A DNA stretch of 64,000 nt from NCBI RefSeq assembly GCF_023283895.1, contig NZ_JAKILB010000002.1, positions 1-64,000 on the forward strand. The letters are read 5' to 3'. Positions 1 through 8,787 of the stretch are shown one piece after another. This stretch comes from Shewanella pneumatophori (GTDB lineage Bacteria > Pseudomonadota > Gammaproteobacteria > Enterobacterales > Shewanellaceae). Position 1 is the first letter of the stretch; each line of letters begins with the position of its first letter. Position numbers and translations under genes: made by a program. The notes under the pieces were generated by a model. It was not told the origin of the DNA. It did no database searches and saw only the letters and a program-made list of their open reading frames with translations.

Positions 1-13
1 ATATGTCGCTCCA
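1..13 (+). tRNA. tRNA-Gly(GCC), 3' end only
   Basis: The first 13 bases match the last 13 bases of the intact tRNA-Gly copies that follow, including the encoded CCA. The array therefore begins left of this window and its promoter is not visible. Confidence 0.85.
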
Positions 14-31
14 ATTTTTAAAAGTTGAAAT

Positions 32-107
32 GCGACATTAGCTCAGTTGGTAGAGCGATACCTTGCCAAGGTATAGGTCATCGGTTCGAACCCGATATGT
101 CGCTCCA
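32..107 (+). tRNA. tRNA-Gly(GCC), intact copy
   Basis: This 76-nt gene folds as a standard cloverleaf. The acceptor is GCGACAT/ATGTCGC, the D stem GCTC/GAGC, the anticodon stem ATACC/GGTAT with loop TTGCCAA (anticodon GCC), and the T arm ATCGG-TTCGAAC-CCGAT; CCA is encoded. It reads GGC and GGT glycine codons. In E. coli the glyVXY genes with the same anticodon sit in the same neighbourhood (queG-nnr-tsaE), so this is the ancestral tRNA-Gly locus, here amplified. Confidence 0.97.
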
Positions 108-155
108 AATTAAAACTTATGGGAACACCAAGTCCGGTAAGTAAAAAAGATTTAT

Positions 156-255
156 GCGACATTAGCTCAGTTGACTCTTTATGAGAGCAAAAGGGCGATA
201 CCTTACCAAGGTATAAGTCATCGGTTATTTATTTCGAATCCGATATGTCGCTCCA
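156..255 (+). pseudogene. Degenerate tRNA-Gly copy with D-loop and T-loop insertions, anticodon loop changed
   Basis: The acceptor strands and CCA are kept, but the gene is 100 nt rather than 76. About 16 extra bases enlarge the D loop and the junction after the D stem, and about 7 (ATTTATT) enter the T loop. The anticodon loop reads TTACCAA instead of TTGCCAA, which would give anticodon ACC. The T-arm changes should abolish normal folding. It is probably non-functional, although it is likely still co-transcribed with its neighbours. Confidence 0.8.
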
Positions 256-273
256 ATTTTTAAAAGTTGAAAT

Positions 274-349
274 GCGACATTAGCTCAGTTGGTAGAGCGA
301 TACCTTGCCAAGGTATAGGTCATCGGTTCGAACCCGATATGTCGCTCCA
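274..349 (+). tRNA. tRNA-Gly(GCC), intact copy
   Basis: Identical over 76 nt to the copy starting at base 32, with all stems, the GCC anticodon and an encoded CCA. Confidence 0.97.
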
Positions 350-365
350 AATTTAAAAGATTTAC

Positions 366-441
366 GCGACATTAGCTCAGTTGGTAGAGCGATACCTTGC
401 CAAGGTATAGGTCATCGGTTCGAACCCGATATGTCGCTCCA
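366..441 (+). tRNA. tRNA-Gly(GCC), intact copy
   Basis: Identical 76-nt copy with an encoded CCA. It is separated from its neighbours on both sides by nearly the same 16-nt A/T-rich spacer, pointing to recent tandem duplication of a 92-bp unit. Confidence 0.97.
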
Positions 442-457
442 AATTTAAAAGATTTAC

Positions 458-533
458 GCGACATTAGCTCAGTTGGTAGAGCGATACCTTGCCAAGGTAT
501 AGGTCATCGGTTCGAACCCGATATGTCGCTCCA
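458..533 (+). tRNA. tRNA-Gly(GCC), intact copy
   Basis: Identical 76-nt copy with an encoded CCA. An open reading frame from 489 to 677 crosses this and the next copies, but it is only a by-product of the repeats. Confidence 0.97.
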
Positions 534-548
534 AATTTAAAAGATTGT

Positions 549-641
549 GCGACATTAGCTCAGTTGACTCTTTATTTAGAGCAAAAGGGCGATACCTTGC
601 CAAGGTATAGGTCATCGGTTCGAACCCGATATGTCGCTCCA
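549..641 (+). pseudogene. tRNA-Gly(GCC) copy with expanded D arm, possibly still processed
   Basis: Everything outside the D arm is intact: acceptor, GCC anticodon arm, T arm and CCA. The D region carries 17 extra bases, of the same type (TTGACTCTTTAT then GAGCAAAAGG) as the copy at 156-255, so the two share an ancestor. GCTC/GAGC can still pair around a larger loop. The 5' and 3' ends could still be matured, but a functional tertiary fold is doubtful. Confidence 0.7.
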
Positions 642-688
642 ATTAAAGCTTATGGGAACACCAAGTCCGGTAAGTAAAAAAGATTTAT

Positions 689-764
689 GCGACATTAGCT
701 CAGTTGGTAGAGCGATACCTTGCCAAGGTATAGGTCATCGGTTCGAACCCGATATGTCGCTCCA
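689..764 (+). tRNA. tRNA-Gly(GCC), last intact copy
   Basis: Identical 76-nt copy with an encoded CCA. The roughly 40-nt spacer before it (from about 649) is the same as the spacer at about 116-155 before the degenerate copy at 156, so spacers were duplicated together with tRNA units. Confidence 0.97.
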
Positions 765-835
765 ATCTTCCTCCTTGTGTTATTCTGTTTAAATTCCAAA
801 CCAAACTTAAGAAGATAGTCACAGACCTTGTTTAT

Positions 836-941
836 GCGACATTAGCTCAGTTGCGCTCGTAGAAATGTTGATACCTTTTTTTTGCCAAGGTATAGGTCAT
901 CGGTTCGAACCCACTCTTGTTTAAATCAAAAGCTCGCTCCA
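836..941 (+). pseudogene. tRNA-Gly remnant, strongly altered
   Basis: The start (GCGACATTAGCTCAGTTG) and end (TCGCTCCA) match the tRNA. The D arm is replaced, the anticodon loop is lengthened by a run of T, and a 20-base A/T-rich stretch interrupts the T stem and 3' acceptor. It is not foldable as a tRNA. Confidence 0.75.
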
Positions 942-1002
942 ATCTTCCTCTGCACATTCTCAGATATCTCAAATCAAACTTGAATAAAACCAAAATATTT
1001 AT

Positions 1003-1136
1003 GCGGCATTAGCTCAGTTGCGCTCGTAGAAATGTTGATACCTGTTTTTTGCCAAGGTATAGCCCTATTTTTTATAAGCAGTCGGTTCGAACCCACTCTT
1101 GTTTAAATCACTCTTGTTAAAACTAAAGTCGCTCCA
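1003..1136 (+). pseudogene. tRNA-Gly remnant, more diverged
   Basis: It shares the replaced D arm of the 836-941 copy and adds a further insertion between the anticodon and T arms and a second ACTCTTGTT-type insertion in the 3' part. The acceptor start is mutated to GCGGCAT. It is clearly a descendant of the same altered lineage. Confidence 0.7.
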
Positions 1137-1196
1137 ATCTTCCTCTGCACATTCTCAAATATCTCAAATCAAACCTTAGTAAAACCATAGTTTTAT

Positions 1197-1325
1197 GCGG
1201 CATTAGCTCTGTTTTCCCGTAGAAATCCTGCTGCTATATTTGCCAATCTATAGCCTGCGTGCATAAACAGTCGATAAAAAAACACGTTCTATAACATCGC
1301 AGTTGTTCAAACCTAAAGTGACTAT
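1197..1325 (+). pseudogene. tRNA-Gly remnant, barely recognisable
   Basis: Only GCGGCATTAGCTC, a TTTGCCAA core and scattered pieces remain. The preceding spacer (about 1137-1196) is homologous to the spacer before the 1003 copy, and this is what identifies it. The end coordinate is approximate. Confidence 0.5.
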
Positions 1326-1511
1326 AACTTTCTCCTAAGCTATTTTTATCGTGTGATCAATGTTGTGTTTCTTTAACAAACGCTAAACTAAATAGCTTTG
1401 CTAGGACTAAAACTTGATGTTGCTCAAATTTATGGATGTTTTTTCATACCATAATCAGTACAGAGTTATATTTCAGCAGCCTATTCAAACAGGCTATCTA
1501 GGGAGTGATAG

Positions 1512-1967
1512 ATGCGAATTCAACAATTGAGTGAACTTTTAGACTATGTTGTGTCATGTCGTATAGAGATGGCAAAACTATATGGACGACTGCATGCTCA
1601 AGCAGACTCTTCTAGAGTGAAATTAATGTTGGAGTACTTCCAGCAACATGAGCGAGAAGCTGCAGAGAAGTTAGAAAACTATATTGATGATGCTCCGAAG
1701 AGAGTGCTAGATACTTGGTATAAAGACATTGTATTTGAAGACTTTATTGCTAGATGTCAGAAATTGAACTTACCTGGAAATATGACAGAAGAAGATGTGC
1801 TTGAGCAGCACTTGGCCTTAGATAACCTTTTGATCGATCTCATCGAGAAAACGGCAGGCTCTTCAGCAACCCAAGAAACTAAAGGTGCTTTAGAAGATCT
1901 TGTCAGAGCTAAAAGAACCCAGCAGCAGCGCCTAGTCCATAGCAGCATTCGCATGGATGATATTTAA
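1512..1967 (+). CDS. Small all-helical protein, ferritin-like fold suspected
   Basis: The protein has 151 residues with no signal peptide or membrane segment. Sequence heptads suggest four amphipathic helices. The helix around residues 15-30 contains IEMAKLYGRL and the next around 38-57 contains HEREAAEKL, a pattern reminiscent of ferritin-like or rubrerythrin-like bundles, but I cannot assign metal ligands with confidence. The ATG at 1512 follows a GGGAG ribosome site. A strong terminator after the stop makes it monocistronic. It occupies the slot between the glycine tRNAs and nnr where many relatives carry queG. Function is unknown. Confidence 0.75.
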   Translation: MRIQQLSELLDYVVSCRIEMAKLYGRLHAQADSSRVKLMLEYFQQHEREAAEKLENYIDDAPKRVLDTWYKDIVFEDFIARCQKLNLPGNMTEEDVLEQHLALDNLLIDLIEKTAGSSATQETKGALEDLVRAKRTQQQRLVHSSIRMDDI

Positions 1968-1990
1968 GGCTAATGAGTTTGATGATACTA

Positions 1991-2013
1991 AGGCACCGAA
2001 AGGTGCCTTTTTT
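1991..2013 (+). terminator. Intrinsic terminator after the 151-aa gene
   Basis: AGGCACC and GGTGCCT form a 7-bp G/C-rich stem around GAAA, followed directly by a T run. It closes the 1512-1967 transcript. Confidence 0.9.
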
Positions 2014-2159
2014 ATCGCAAGACTATAAATGAATCAATTTGGCTACAATTGGTCAAGATCACATTTAGGCGTGGTCAAGACTGTCAGCTTTCATATGCAA
2101 TTAATCCACGACTTATAAGCTATTACAGTATCTGTAAAGCAGAATCAGGAGCTGAGAAA

Positions 2160-3638
2160 ATGAGTGAACTTAACCGACTATCAACACCGTTATATCTGAA
2201 TCAGCAAGTCAGGCAAGCTGAAATAGATGCTGTTGATCATGGTGGGGTGAGTTTATACCAGTTTGTGGAGAAAGCGGCACGCGCAGCTTTTGAGTTACTA
2301 CAAGCGCGCCGAGCCTCTTGCAGCGATGTTTTAGTCTTAGCTGGTCATGGCAATAATGGCGCCGATGCATTTGTTACCGCAGCACTATTACTCGAAGCTG
2401 GCGTCAATGTGCAGCTCCAGTGCAGCAGGGGGCGTCATCCAACTCATGAGTTAACTTTGGCAATTGAGCGCTTTATTCAAGCAGGCGGTGTCATCGCTGA
2501 GTTTAATCATGCCGATATCAAAAGTGCTAGCATCATACTTGATGGGCTATTGGGCACCGGTATTTGTGGTGAATTATCTACTGAATATGCACAAATAATT
2601 AAAACGGTAAATCAAAGTGCTGCTTGGGTATTAAGTTTAGATGTGCCATCAGGCATAGACCCAGATACTGGCTGTTATGAAGCTATCGCGATTGAGTCTG
2701 ATTTAACGTTAACCTTTGGTGCGATAAAGCAAGGCTTGTTAACAGGTAAGGCTCGACACTGTTGTCCTGAGATAGAACTTGCCGATATCGGACTTACTGA
2801 GTTTTTACCTAACCCAAGTGCATGGCAAGTTACCAAGGTAGCACTCGATGGATGCTTTCTACCCCGAAGAAGAGATGCACATAAAGGCTGCCACGGTAAG
2901 GTTTCTATTATAGGCGGTGACTATGGTATGGCTGGTGCTGTGCGTCTTGCTGCTGAAGGCTGTTTACGCAGTGGCGCAGGATTAGTGACGGTAATATCAC
3001 GACCTGAACATCAATTTATTATCAGTGCTACAAGACCTGAGTTAATGTTTTGGGGCTGTGAGTTAGTTGATATGGAGGTTTACCTAAAGTTAGGCTGGGC
3101 ATCAGTGCTTGTTATTGGTCCTGGTCTTGGCACCAACGATTGGGGTTATAACTTGTTAAAGGCGGTGGATTTAACAGATAAGCCCTGTGTTATCGACGCA
3201 GACGGTCTAAACCAATTAAAAACAGTTCCCATGACGGGGAAAAGTTGGGTGCTAACGCCACACCCTGGCGAAGCGGCAAGGCTTTTAGGGATCACAACAG
3301 CTGAAGTTGAGCTTGATAGATATAAAGCCGCTAGACAATTGCAACAAAAGTACGGCGGTGTGATCGTATTAAAAGGAGCTGGCACTATTATTTGCGATGA
3401 TGCCAATTGTGTTGTCGCTGCTGTTGGTAACCCCGGGTTAGCGAGTGGTGGTTGTGGTGATGTACTTGCGGGGATAATTGGCGGTTTAATGGCGCAGGGT
3501 TTTACTAACTTTGACGCGGCTTACTTGGGCGTTATTATTCATGGTGAAGCAGCTGATATTGCCGCAGTATCTGGTGAGCGGGGTATGCTAGCCAGTGATT
3601 TAATGCCTTACATTCGCCAGTTAGTTAATCAAATCTAG
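2160..3638 (+). CDS. nnr: Bifunctional NAD(P)H-hydrate repair enzyme
   Basis: Nnr repairs hydrated NADH and NADPH (NADHX, NADPHX). An N-terminal YjeF_N epimerase interconverts the epimers, and a C-terminal ADP-dependent dehydratase of the ribokinase-like fold restores the cofactor. The 492-residue protein shows GHGNNGADAF at 62-71 in the epimerase, and HPGEA near 367 plus an ASGGCGDVLAG stretch near 427 in the dehydratase. The frame is open to 2049, but ATG 2160 is preferred: AGGAG lies 8 bases upstream and MSEL.. fits the family start. It is followed by tsaE and amiB as in E. coli. Confidence 0.95.
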   Translation: MSELNRLSTPLYLNQQVRQAEIDAVDHGGVSLYQFVEKAARAAFELLQARRASCSDVLVLAGHGNNGADAFVTAALLLEAGVNVQLQCSRGRHPTHELTLAIERFIQAGGVIAEFNHADIKSASIILDGLLGTGICGELSTEYAQIIKTVNQSAAWVLSLDVPSGIDPDTGCYEAIAIESDLTLTFGAIKQGLLTGKARHCCPEIELADIGLTEFLPNPSAWQVTKVALDGCFLPRRRDAHKGCHGKVSIIGGDYGMAGAVRLAAEGCLRSGAGLVTVISRPEHQFIISATRPELMFWGCELVDMEVYLKLGWASVLVIGPGLGTNDWGYNLLKAVDLTDKPCVIDADGLNQLKTVPMTGKSWVLTPHPGEAARLLGITTAEVELDRYKAARQLQQKYGGVIVLKGAGTIICDDANCVVAAVGNPGLASGGCGDVLAGIIGGLMAQGFTNFDAAYLGVIIHGEAADIAAVSGERGMLASDLMPYIRQLVNQI

Positions 3639-3712
3639 TTTAGAAATCTAGGTGATTAGGTTAAAGTACCGCATTCTACCAGTAATGCTATTAGGGCGCT
3701 TTTCGATTCGGA

Positions 3713-4195
3713 ATGAATACGCAATCAATGATATTAAATTTAAAAAACGAACAAGATACTGTTGCGCTAGGAACTAAGCTTGCGGCTCTGATTACTCCAC
3801 CGTTAACTATCTATTTAAGTGGTGATCTTGGCGCAGGAAAAACCACATTCAGTCGTGGTCTGATCCAAAGTTTAGGCCATGAAGGTGCGGTAAAAAGTCC
3901 GACTTATACCTTAGTTGAACCTTATGAGTTAAGTGGCCTAGATGTGTATCACTTCGATCTATATCGTTTGTATGATCCTGAAGAATTAGAGTTTATGGGG
4001 ATCCGTGATTACTTCACTGAGCGTAGCCTATGTATTGTAGAGTGGCCCGATCGTGGTCATGGTTTATTACCTGCTGCTGATATACATATCCATATTAAAT
4101 ATGTTAATACTGAGCGAGAGGTGGAATTACAAGCACTTTCGTCTGTAGGTGAAAAGATATTAGTGGCTTTAAATAATAATGATAAGAAACAGTAA
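3713..4195 (+). CDS. tsaE: tRNA t6A37 threonylcarbamoyladenosine biosynthesis ATPase TsaE
   Basis: TsaE is the ATPase of the TsaBDE complex that makes t6A at position 37 of ANN-decoding tRNAs. The 160-residue protein is close to the family's usual size. It has a Walker A motif GDLGAGKT at 37-44, then SPTYTLVEPYE (substrate-side loop) and the HFDLYRL and VEWPDRG segments typical of the family. It lies 74 bases after nnr, and its end overlaps the amiB start by 17 bases, implying translational coupling. Confidence 0.95.
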   Translation: MNTQSMILNLKNEQDTVALGTKLAALITPPLTIYLSGDLGAGKTTFSRGLIQSLGHEGAVKSPTYTLVEPYELSGLDVYHFDLYRLYDPEELEFMGIRDYFTERSLCIVEWPDRGHGLLPAADIHIHIKYVNTEREVELQALSSVGEKILVALNNNDKKQ

Positions 4196-5507
4196 TATAT
4201 TTAGATTATTTTTACTTTTAGTTAGTCTTGGGACGTCATTTTTTGCGCAGAGTGCCAATAAGCTCGATAGCGTAAGAATTTGGGCTGCTCCGGAATCGAC
4301 ACGTCTGGTATTTGACTTAAGTCAGTCGCCTGATTACAGCTATTTCACCCTGAAAAACCCAGATCGTTTAGTGGTAGATTTGAAAAAGTCTTCTAGTAAA
4401 GTCGATCTTGGAAAAATCAAAAATAACAGCAAACTGGTTAAAAAAGTCCGTAAAAGTACGCCGCCTGAAAAAGGTACTTTACGTTTAGTTATTGACTTAA
4501 ATAAACCTGTAAAAGCAAGTTTATTTGCATTGCCACCAACAGCGCCTTATGGCAATCGCCTAGTGGTCGATCTTGATAGCGGCGGTGCTAAAGCAAAACA
4601 ACCTGCAATCAGTAAACCTAAAGCCACAACCAAATTGCGAGATGTGGTTATTGCTATTGATGCTGGTCATGGTGGTGAGGATCCAGGTTCAATTGGCCCT
4701 ACCGGGATTTACGAAAAGAAATTAGTGTTAGAAATATCGAAAAAAGTAGCTCAAAAGATTAATGCCACTCCAGGGATGCGTGCTGTAATGACGCGTACCG
4801 GCGACTATTTCGTTAATTTAAATAAACGCTCTGAAATTGCCCGTAACAGTAAGGCTGATCTACTTATTTCTATTCATGCAGATGCATTTACTTCACCGCA
4901 ACCGCGGGGCGCCTCTGTGTGGGTGTTATCTATGCGCCGTGCAAACAGTGAAATCGGTCGTTGGTTAGAACAAAAAGAGAAGCATTCAGAACTACTCGGC
5001 GGTGCGGGCGAAATTATTCAAAATACTGATAATGAGCAATATCTTGCGATGACTTTGCTTGATATGTCTATGGACCGCTCAATGGCAATTAGTCACAATA
5101 TTGCTGGTGATGTATTGTCGAACTTAGGGCGTGTGACAAAATTACACAAACATAAACCTGAGTCAGCAAGTTTTGCGGTGCTTAAATCGCCAGATATTCC
5201 TTCTATTTTGGTGGAAACGGGCTTTATCTCTAATCCAAAAGAAGAGCGTTTATTGTCGCAAAGAGATCACCAAAACAATGTTGCTAATGCTATCCATAAA
5301 GGTGTGCTGAAATACTTCGAACAAAATCCGCCGGTGAATTCACTATTGGCGAGCAAAAGTAGCATCGAGCACAAGGTACGTAGTGGTGAATCTTTATCTG
5401 TAATTGCTCAGCGCTATCAGATCTCGGTTAGCAAACTTAAGCAAGCTAACAACCTTAAATCAAATAGTATTCGCATTGGTCAAAAACTGATAATTCCAAG
5501 AGCTTAG
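4179..5507 (+). CDS. amiB: N-acetylmuramoyl-L-alanine amidase, septal cell-wall hydrolase
   Basis: This periplasmic zinc amidase cleaves the amide bond between MurNAc and the stem peptide during daughter cell separation. Its 442 residues comprise a signal peptide (about 1-25), an AMIN domain (about 28-120) for septal targeting, an Amidase_3 catalytic domain (about 153-378) with AGHGGEDPG, ISIHADAF and VETGF motifs supplying zinc ligands and catalytic Glu, and a C-terminal LysM domain (about 398-441). E. coli AmiB also ends in a LysM domain. The start overlaps tsaE. Confidence 0.95.
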   Translation: MIRNSNIFRLFLLLVSLGTSFFAQSANKLDSVRIWAAPESTRLVFDLSQSPDYSYFTLKNPDRLVVDLKKSSSKVDLGKIKNNSKLVKKVRKSTPPEKGTLRLVIDLNKPVKASLFALPPTAPYGNRLVVDLDSGGAKAKQPAISKPKATTKLRDVVIAIDAGHGGEDPGSIGPTGIYEKKLVLEISKKVAQKINATPGMRAVMTRTGDYFVNLNKRSEIARNSKADLLISIHADAFTSPQPRGASVWVLSMRRANSEIGRWLEQKEKHSELLGGAGEIIQNTDNEQYLAMTLLDMSMDRSMAISHNIAGDVLSNLGRVTKLHKHKPESASFAVLKSPDIPSILVETGFISNPKEERLLSQRDHQNNVANAIHKGVLKYFEQNPPVNSLLASKSSIEHKVRSGESLSVIAQRYQISVSKLKQANNLKSNSIRIGQKLIIPRA

Positions 5508-5526
5508 GCTGTATTAAGAGTAAACC

Positions 5527-7470
5527 ATGGCTATAGAAAAGTTACCGCCACAACTTGCAAACCAGATCGCTGCTGGAGAAGTTGTTGAACGACCAGCGTC
5601 AGTGATCAAAGAGCTAGTTGAAAACAGTCTCGATGCGGGGGCAACTCGCGTAGATATCGAGATTGAAAAGGGCGGTGCCAAACTTATTCGAATTCGAGAT
5701 AATGGCTCGGGGATCCCTAAAGAAGATCTCAGCTTAGCTTTATCTCGACATGCTACTTCTAAGCTTAAATCTCTTGATGATTTAGAAGCTATTTTGAGTT
5801 TTGGGTTTCGCGGCGAAGCGCTGGCAAGTATTAGCTCGGTTTCACGGCTTATTTTGACCTCGCGTACCGCTGAGCAAACAGAAGCTTGGCAAGCGCACGC
5901 AGAAGGCACTGAGATGGCAGTTAAGGTGTTACCTGCTGCGCATCCAGTAGGCTCAACAGTTGAAGCGGTTGACCTGTTTTTCAACACGCCAGCTAGACGC
6001 CGTTTCTTAAAAAGCGATAAAACCGAATTTACCCATATTGATGAGTGGTTAAAGCGAATTGCCTTGGCAAGACGTGATATCCACTTCACCCTAAAAAATA
6101 ACGGTAAAACAGTTCGAAATTATCGCCCAGCTAATACTGAAATCCAATATGTTCAGCGTTTAGGTTTAGTTTGTGGCAAAGCGTTTGCAGAAACCTGCTT
6201 GCGCATTGAATGCGAGCATAACGATCTAAAGCTAAGTGGTTATTTGCAGTCACCGAGTGCTGCAAATGGTTACAGTGAAACTCAATATTTTTATGTAAAT
6301 GGTCGCCTAGTAAAAGATAGATTGGTCAATCATGCTGTACGGCAAGCTTTTGCACAGTTTGCAGAAGGCGTGTCGCCTGGCTACGTGCTTATGCTCGATC
6401 TTGATCCTCATCAAGTTGATGTTAATGTGCATCCGGCCAAGCATGAGGTACGTTTTCATCAAAGTCGTTATGTACATGACTTTATTTTACAAGCCTTGCA
6501 ATCTGCAATGTCGCAATCCGTGCAGGTTTTGCCGAGTAGTGATAACGATGCACTTTGGACTGAGCAGCAAGGAGCCACTCGAGGCGCTGTGAGTGAGCAT
6601 AGCACTGTCCAATACCCAGATGAGTCTAGCGGCGAAAGTTTGAATGAGCATAAGCCTCGAGAGTCTTTCGCTTCGTCAGAAGTTCGCGACAGTCAATCAG
6701 GAAGAAGTCAGCAAGATTACTCAAGTGGATCAGGCTCAAGCTACCGTAGCCCGTTAAAATCAACAGCACGCCCAGAGGTTAATTTACCTTCTCAAAGCAG
6801 CATTCGAGCTTATGGTGAGCTGCTAACAACTCAAGGCTATCAGCAACAAAATACGCCGGCTAGCACTGCCAATAGCCAGCAAAATCATAGCTACTCTGGA
6901 CACATACCCACAAGGCAGAGTGGTATGTTGGCTGATGACGCAAATGTCATTGCTATGCCAGCAGTTATTGCCGGAGAGTATTGGCTGTTAGCGAAAGACG
7001 ATAAAATTTCTCTGCTAAAGATAGCGCTGGTGGCAAATGTTGCGATGAAAGCCGAGATTGCAGCAAAATTTTCTCAAGGGCTTGTTGGTCAGCCGCTATT
7101 AATGCCCGTTGCTGTTACTGCCGATGATGACTGGCAGTCCCTTATCGATGAACGTGAGCAATTGCTGCGAAAGTTAGGCATTGAGCTATCTATTCGCTTG
7201 GGGCAGTTGATTATTAAGAAAGTGCCCCCATATCTAAGAGATAGCCAATTGGCGAGTCTAATTCCTGAGTTGTTGCAATGGATTAGATTTGAGTTACCGA
7301 GCGATGAAGCCTTAGTTAAGTGGCTGGCGCAGCAAGGCGCTAATCGTTTTACCTCTGCAAAAGAGGCGTGGAATGCGCTCAATACGTTGCCTGAAGAAAC
7401 GCAGCATGAGCTTCATAGTCAATCTCAAGAGTTACCTTGGGAGCAATGGATAAAAGAAAAGTCACAGTGA
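5527..7470 (+). CDS. mutL: DNA mismatch repair protein MutL
   Basis: MutL couples MutS mismatch recognition to MutH and UvrD. The 647-residue GHKL ATPase shows [10 protein letters not shown] (30-39), DNGSGI (58-63), TSKL (77-80) and [10 protein letters not shown] (93-102). A Ser/Gln-rich low-complexity linker (about 335-470) joins to a C-terminal dimerisation domain. I see no DQHAxxE endonuclease motif, as expected for a bacterium that uses MutH. The last 25 bases overlap the miaA start region. Confidence 0.97.
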   Translation: MAIEKLPPQLANQIAAGEVVERPASVIKELVENSLDAGATRVDIEIEKGGAKLIRIRDNGSGIPKEDLSLALSRHATSKLKSLDDLEAILSFGFRGEALASISSVSRLILTSRTAEQTEAWQAHAEGTEMAVKVLPAAHPVGSTVEAVDLFFNTPARRRFLKSDKTEFTHIDEWLKRIALARRDIHFTLKNNGKTVRNYRPANTEIQYVQRLGLVCGKAFAETCLRIECEHNDLKLSGYLQSPSAANGYSETQYFYVNGRLVKDRLVNHAVRQAFAQFAEGVSPGYVLMLDLDPHQVDVNVHPAKHEVRFHQSRYVHDFILQALQSAMSQSVQVLPSSDNDALWTEQQGATRGAVSEHSTVQYPDESSGESLNEHKPRESFASSEVRDSQSGRSQQDYSSGSGSSYRSPLKSTARPEVNLPSQSSIRAYGELLTTQGYQQQNTPASTANSQQNHSYSGHIPTRQSGMLADDANVIAMPAVIAGEYWLLAKDDKISLLKIALVANVAMKAEIAAKFSQGLVGQPLLMPVAVTADDDWQSLIDEREQLLRKLGIELSIRLGQLIIKKVPPYLRDSQLASLIPELLQWIRFELPSDEALVKWLAQQGANRFTSAKEAWNALNTLPEETQHELHSQSQELPWEQWIKEKSQ

Positions 7471-8393
7471 GCGATAAAAAATCACAAAAGGTTATCACCT
7501 TAATGGGGCCAACAGCCTCAGGGAAAACCGCATTAGCGATTGAGCTTGTAAAGCAGTACGACTGTGAAATTATCTCAGTAGACTCAGCGTTGATCTACAA
7601 AGAGATGGATATTGGCACCGCAAAGCCTGATGCTGCTGAGCAAGCTGCTGCGCCGCATAAACTGATCGATATAATTGATCCACAGCAGAGCTATTCTGCC
7701 GCAGACTTTAGACGCGATGCGTTAGCGCAAATAGAAGATATTCTTAGTCGTGGTAAAACGCCGCTACTTGTTGGCGGTACCATGATGTATTTCAAAGCGT
7801 TGTTAGAAGGTTTGTCGCCTTTACCAGCGGCAGATGAAGACGTTCGAAAACAAATTGCAGAAGAAGCAGAGGAGCTTGGCTGGCAGGTAATGCACGACCA
7901 GTTAAGAGAAATTGATCCTGTTTCTGCTGAGCGAATTCACCCTAATGATCCGCAGCGTTTAGCACGAGCATTAGAGGTTTATCGTATTTCTGGTCAGTCT
8001 TTAACTGAGCTAACAAAAATAAAATCTGATGCATTCCCTTATCAAGCAGTGCAATTTGCGATTGCACCAAGTGATAGAAAGGTGTTACATAGGGCTATAG
8101 AGAAACGATTTAACACCATGTTAGCACAAGGGTTTACTAGCGAGGTTGAGCAATTAAAGGCTCGCGGTGATTTGCATTTGGATCTGCCCTCTATGCGTTG
8201 TGTAGGATATCGTCAGTGTTGGCAGTATCTTGATGGTGAAATTGACTATGAAACTATGGTCGAAAAAGCTATTGTTGCTACTAGGCAATTGGCTAAGCGT
8301 CAATTAACATGGTTACGCGGTTGGCCTGATTTAATCTGGCTAGAAAGCGGGGCTGAAAATAATCTTGCTACAGTAATGCGACATAGTCGCTAG
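7446..8393 (+). CDS. miaA: tRNA dimethylallyltransferase
   Basis: MiaA transfers a dimethylallyl group to A37 of tRNAs reading UNN codons. The P-loop GPTASGKT lies at 21-28, followed by a DSALIYK..DIGTAKP region and the [10 protein letters not shown] and GGTMMYF motifs, all strongly E. coli-like. ATG 7446 overlaps the end of mutL and gives 315 residues. A TTG at 7437 and a GTG at 7467 that overlaps the mutL stop are alternatives I cannot exclude. It precedes hfq, as in other enterics and Shewanella. Confidence 0.95.
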   Translation: MDKRKVTVSDKKSQKVITLMGPTASGKTALAIELVKQYDCEIISVDSALIYKEMDIGTAKPDAAEQAAAPHKLIDIIDPQQSYSAADFRRDALAQIEDILSRGKTPLLVGGTMMYFKALLEGLSPLPAADEDVRKQIAEEAEELGWQVMHDQLREIDPVSAERIHPNDPQRLARALEVYRISGQSLTELTKIKSDAFPYQAVQFAIAPSDRKVLHRAIEKRFNTMLAQGFTSEVEQLKARGDLHLDLPSMRCVGYRQCWQYLDGEIDYETMVEKAIVATRQLAKRQLTWLRGWPDLIWLESGAENNLATVMRHSR

Positions 8394-8410
8394 CTTATTA
8401 GCTGTAGCTG

Positions 8411-8416
8411 TATAAT
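8411..8416 (+). promoter_or_regulatory. Candidate -10 element upstream of hfq
   Basis: A perfect TATAAT lies 73 bases before the hfq start codon, just after the miaA stop. No convincing -35 is visible at 16-18 bp spacing, so strength and use are uncertain. In E. coli hfq also has promoters of its own within the miaA region. Confidence 0.45.
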
Positions 8417-8488
8417 ACTAAAACCAAAGATAAAAGTTTTAGTATGCTTAGAATAACTATTAATTTTAATTAAAAAGGAAATTAGAAA

Positions 8489-8767
8489 ATGGCAAAGGGG
8501 CAATCTTTACAAGACCCGTTTTTGAACGCATTGCGTCGTGAACGCGTTCCAGTATCTATTTATCTTGTTAACGGCATTAAGCTACAAGGACAAGTTGAGT
8601 CTTTTGATCAGTTTGTTATTTTGCTTAAAAACACTGTGAGCCAAATGGTTTACAAGCATGCCATTTCTACAGTGGTGCCTTCACGTCCATTTAACGTGAG
8701 CAACCACCAAGCGACAAACGCTCAAGCTGGCTATAACGCACAGCATGACGATGGCGACGATAAGTAA
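8489..8767 (+). CDS. hfq: RNA chaperone Hfq
   Basis: Hfq is a hexameric Sm-like ring that pairs small RNAs with mRNAs. The 92-residue protein has an N-terminal [15 protein letters not shown] segment (proximal face Gln8, rim arginines 16 and 17), Tyr25 and Lys31 of the distal face, and YKHAIS at 55-60 (Sm2). The C-terminal tail is short and ends in acidic DDGDDK. An AAAAAGGAA ribosome site precedes the ATG. hflX follows 20 bases later. Confidence 0.98.
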   Translation: MAKGQSLQDPFLNALRRERVPVSIYLVNGIKLQGQVESFDQFVILLKNTVSQMVYKHAISTVVPSRPFNVSNHQATNAQAGYNAQHDDGDDK

Positions 8768-8787
8768 CTTGTTAAGGAGATTGCTTT

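Noticed and set aside
489..677. Open reading frame of 62 codons with a repeated MPRYRSSVRTRYVAP motif
   Set aside because: It reads through tRNA-Gly copies; the protein repeat is only the translation of the tRNA repeat.
5514..6089. 191-codon minus-strand frame opposite mutL
   Set aside because: It is a shadow of a well-supported gene, shows no family resemblance and no ribosome site.
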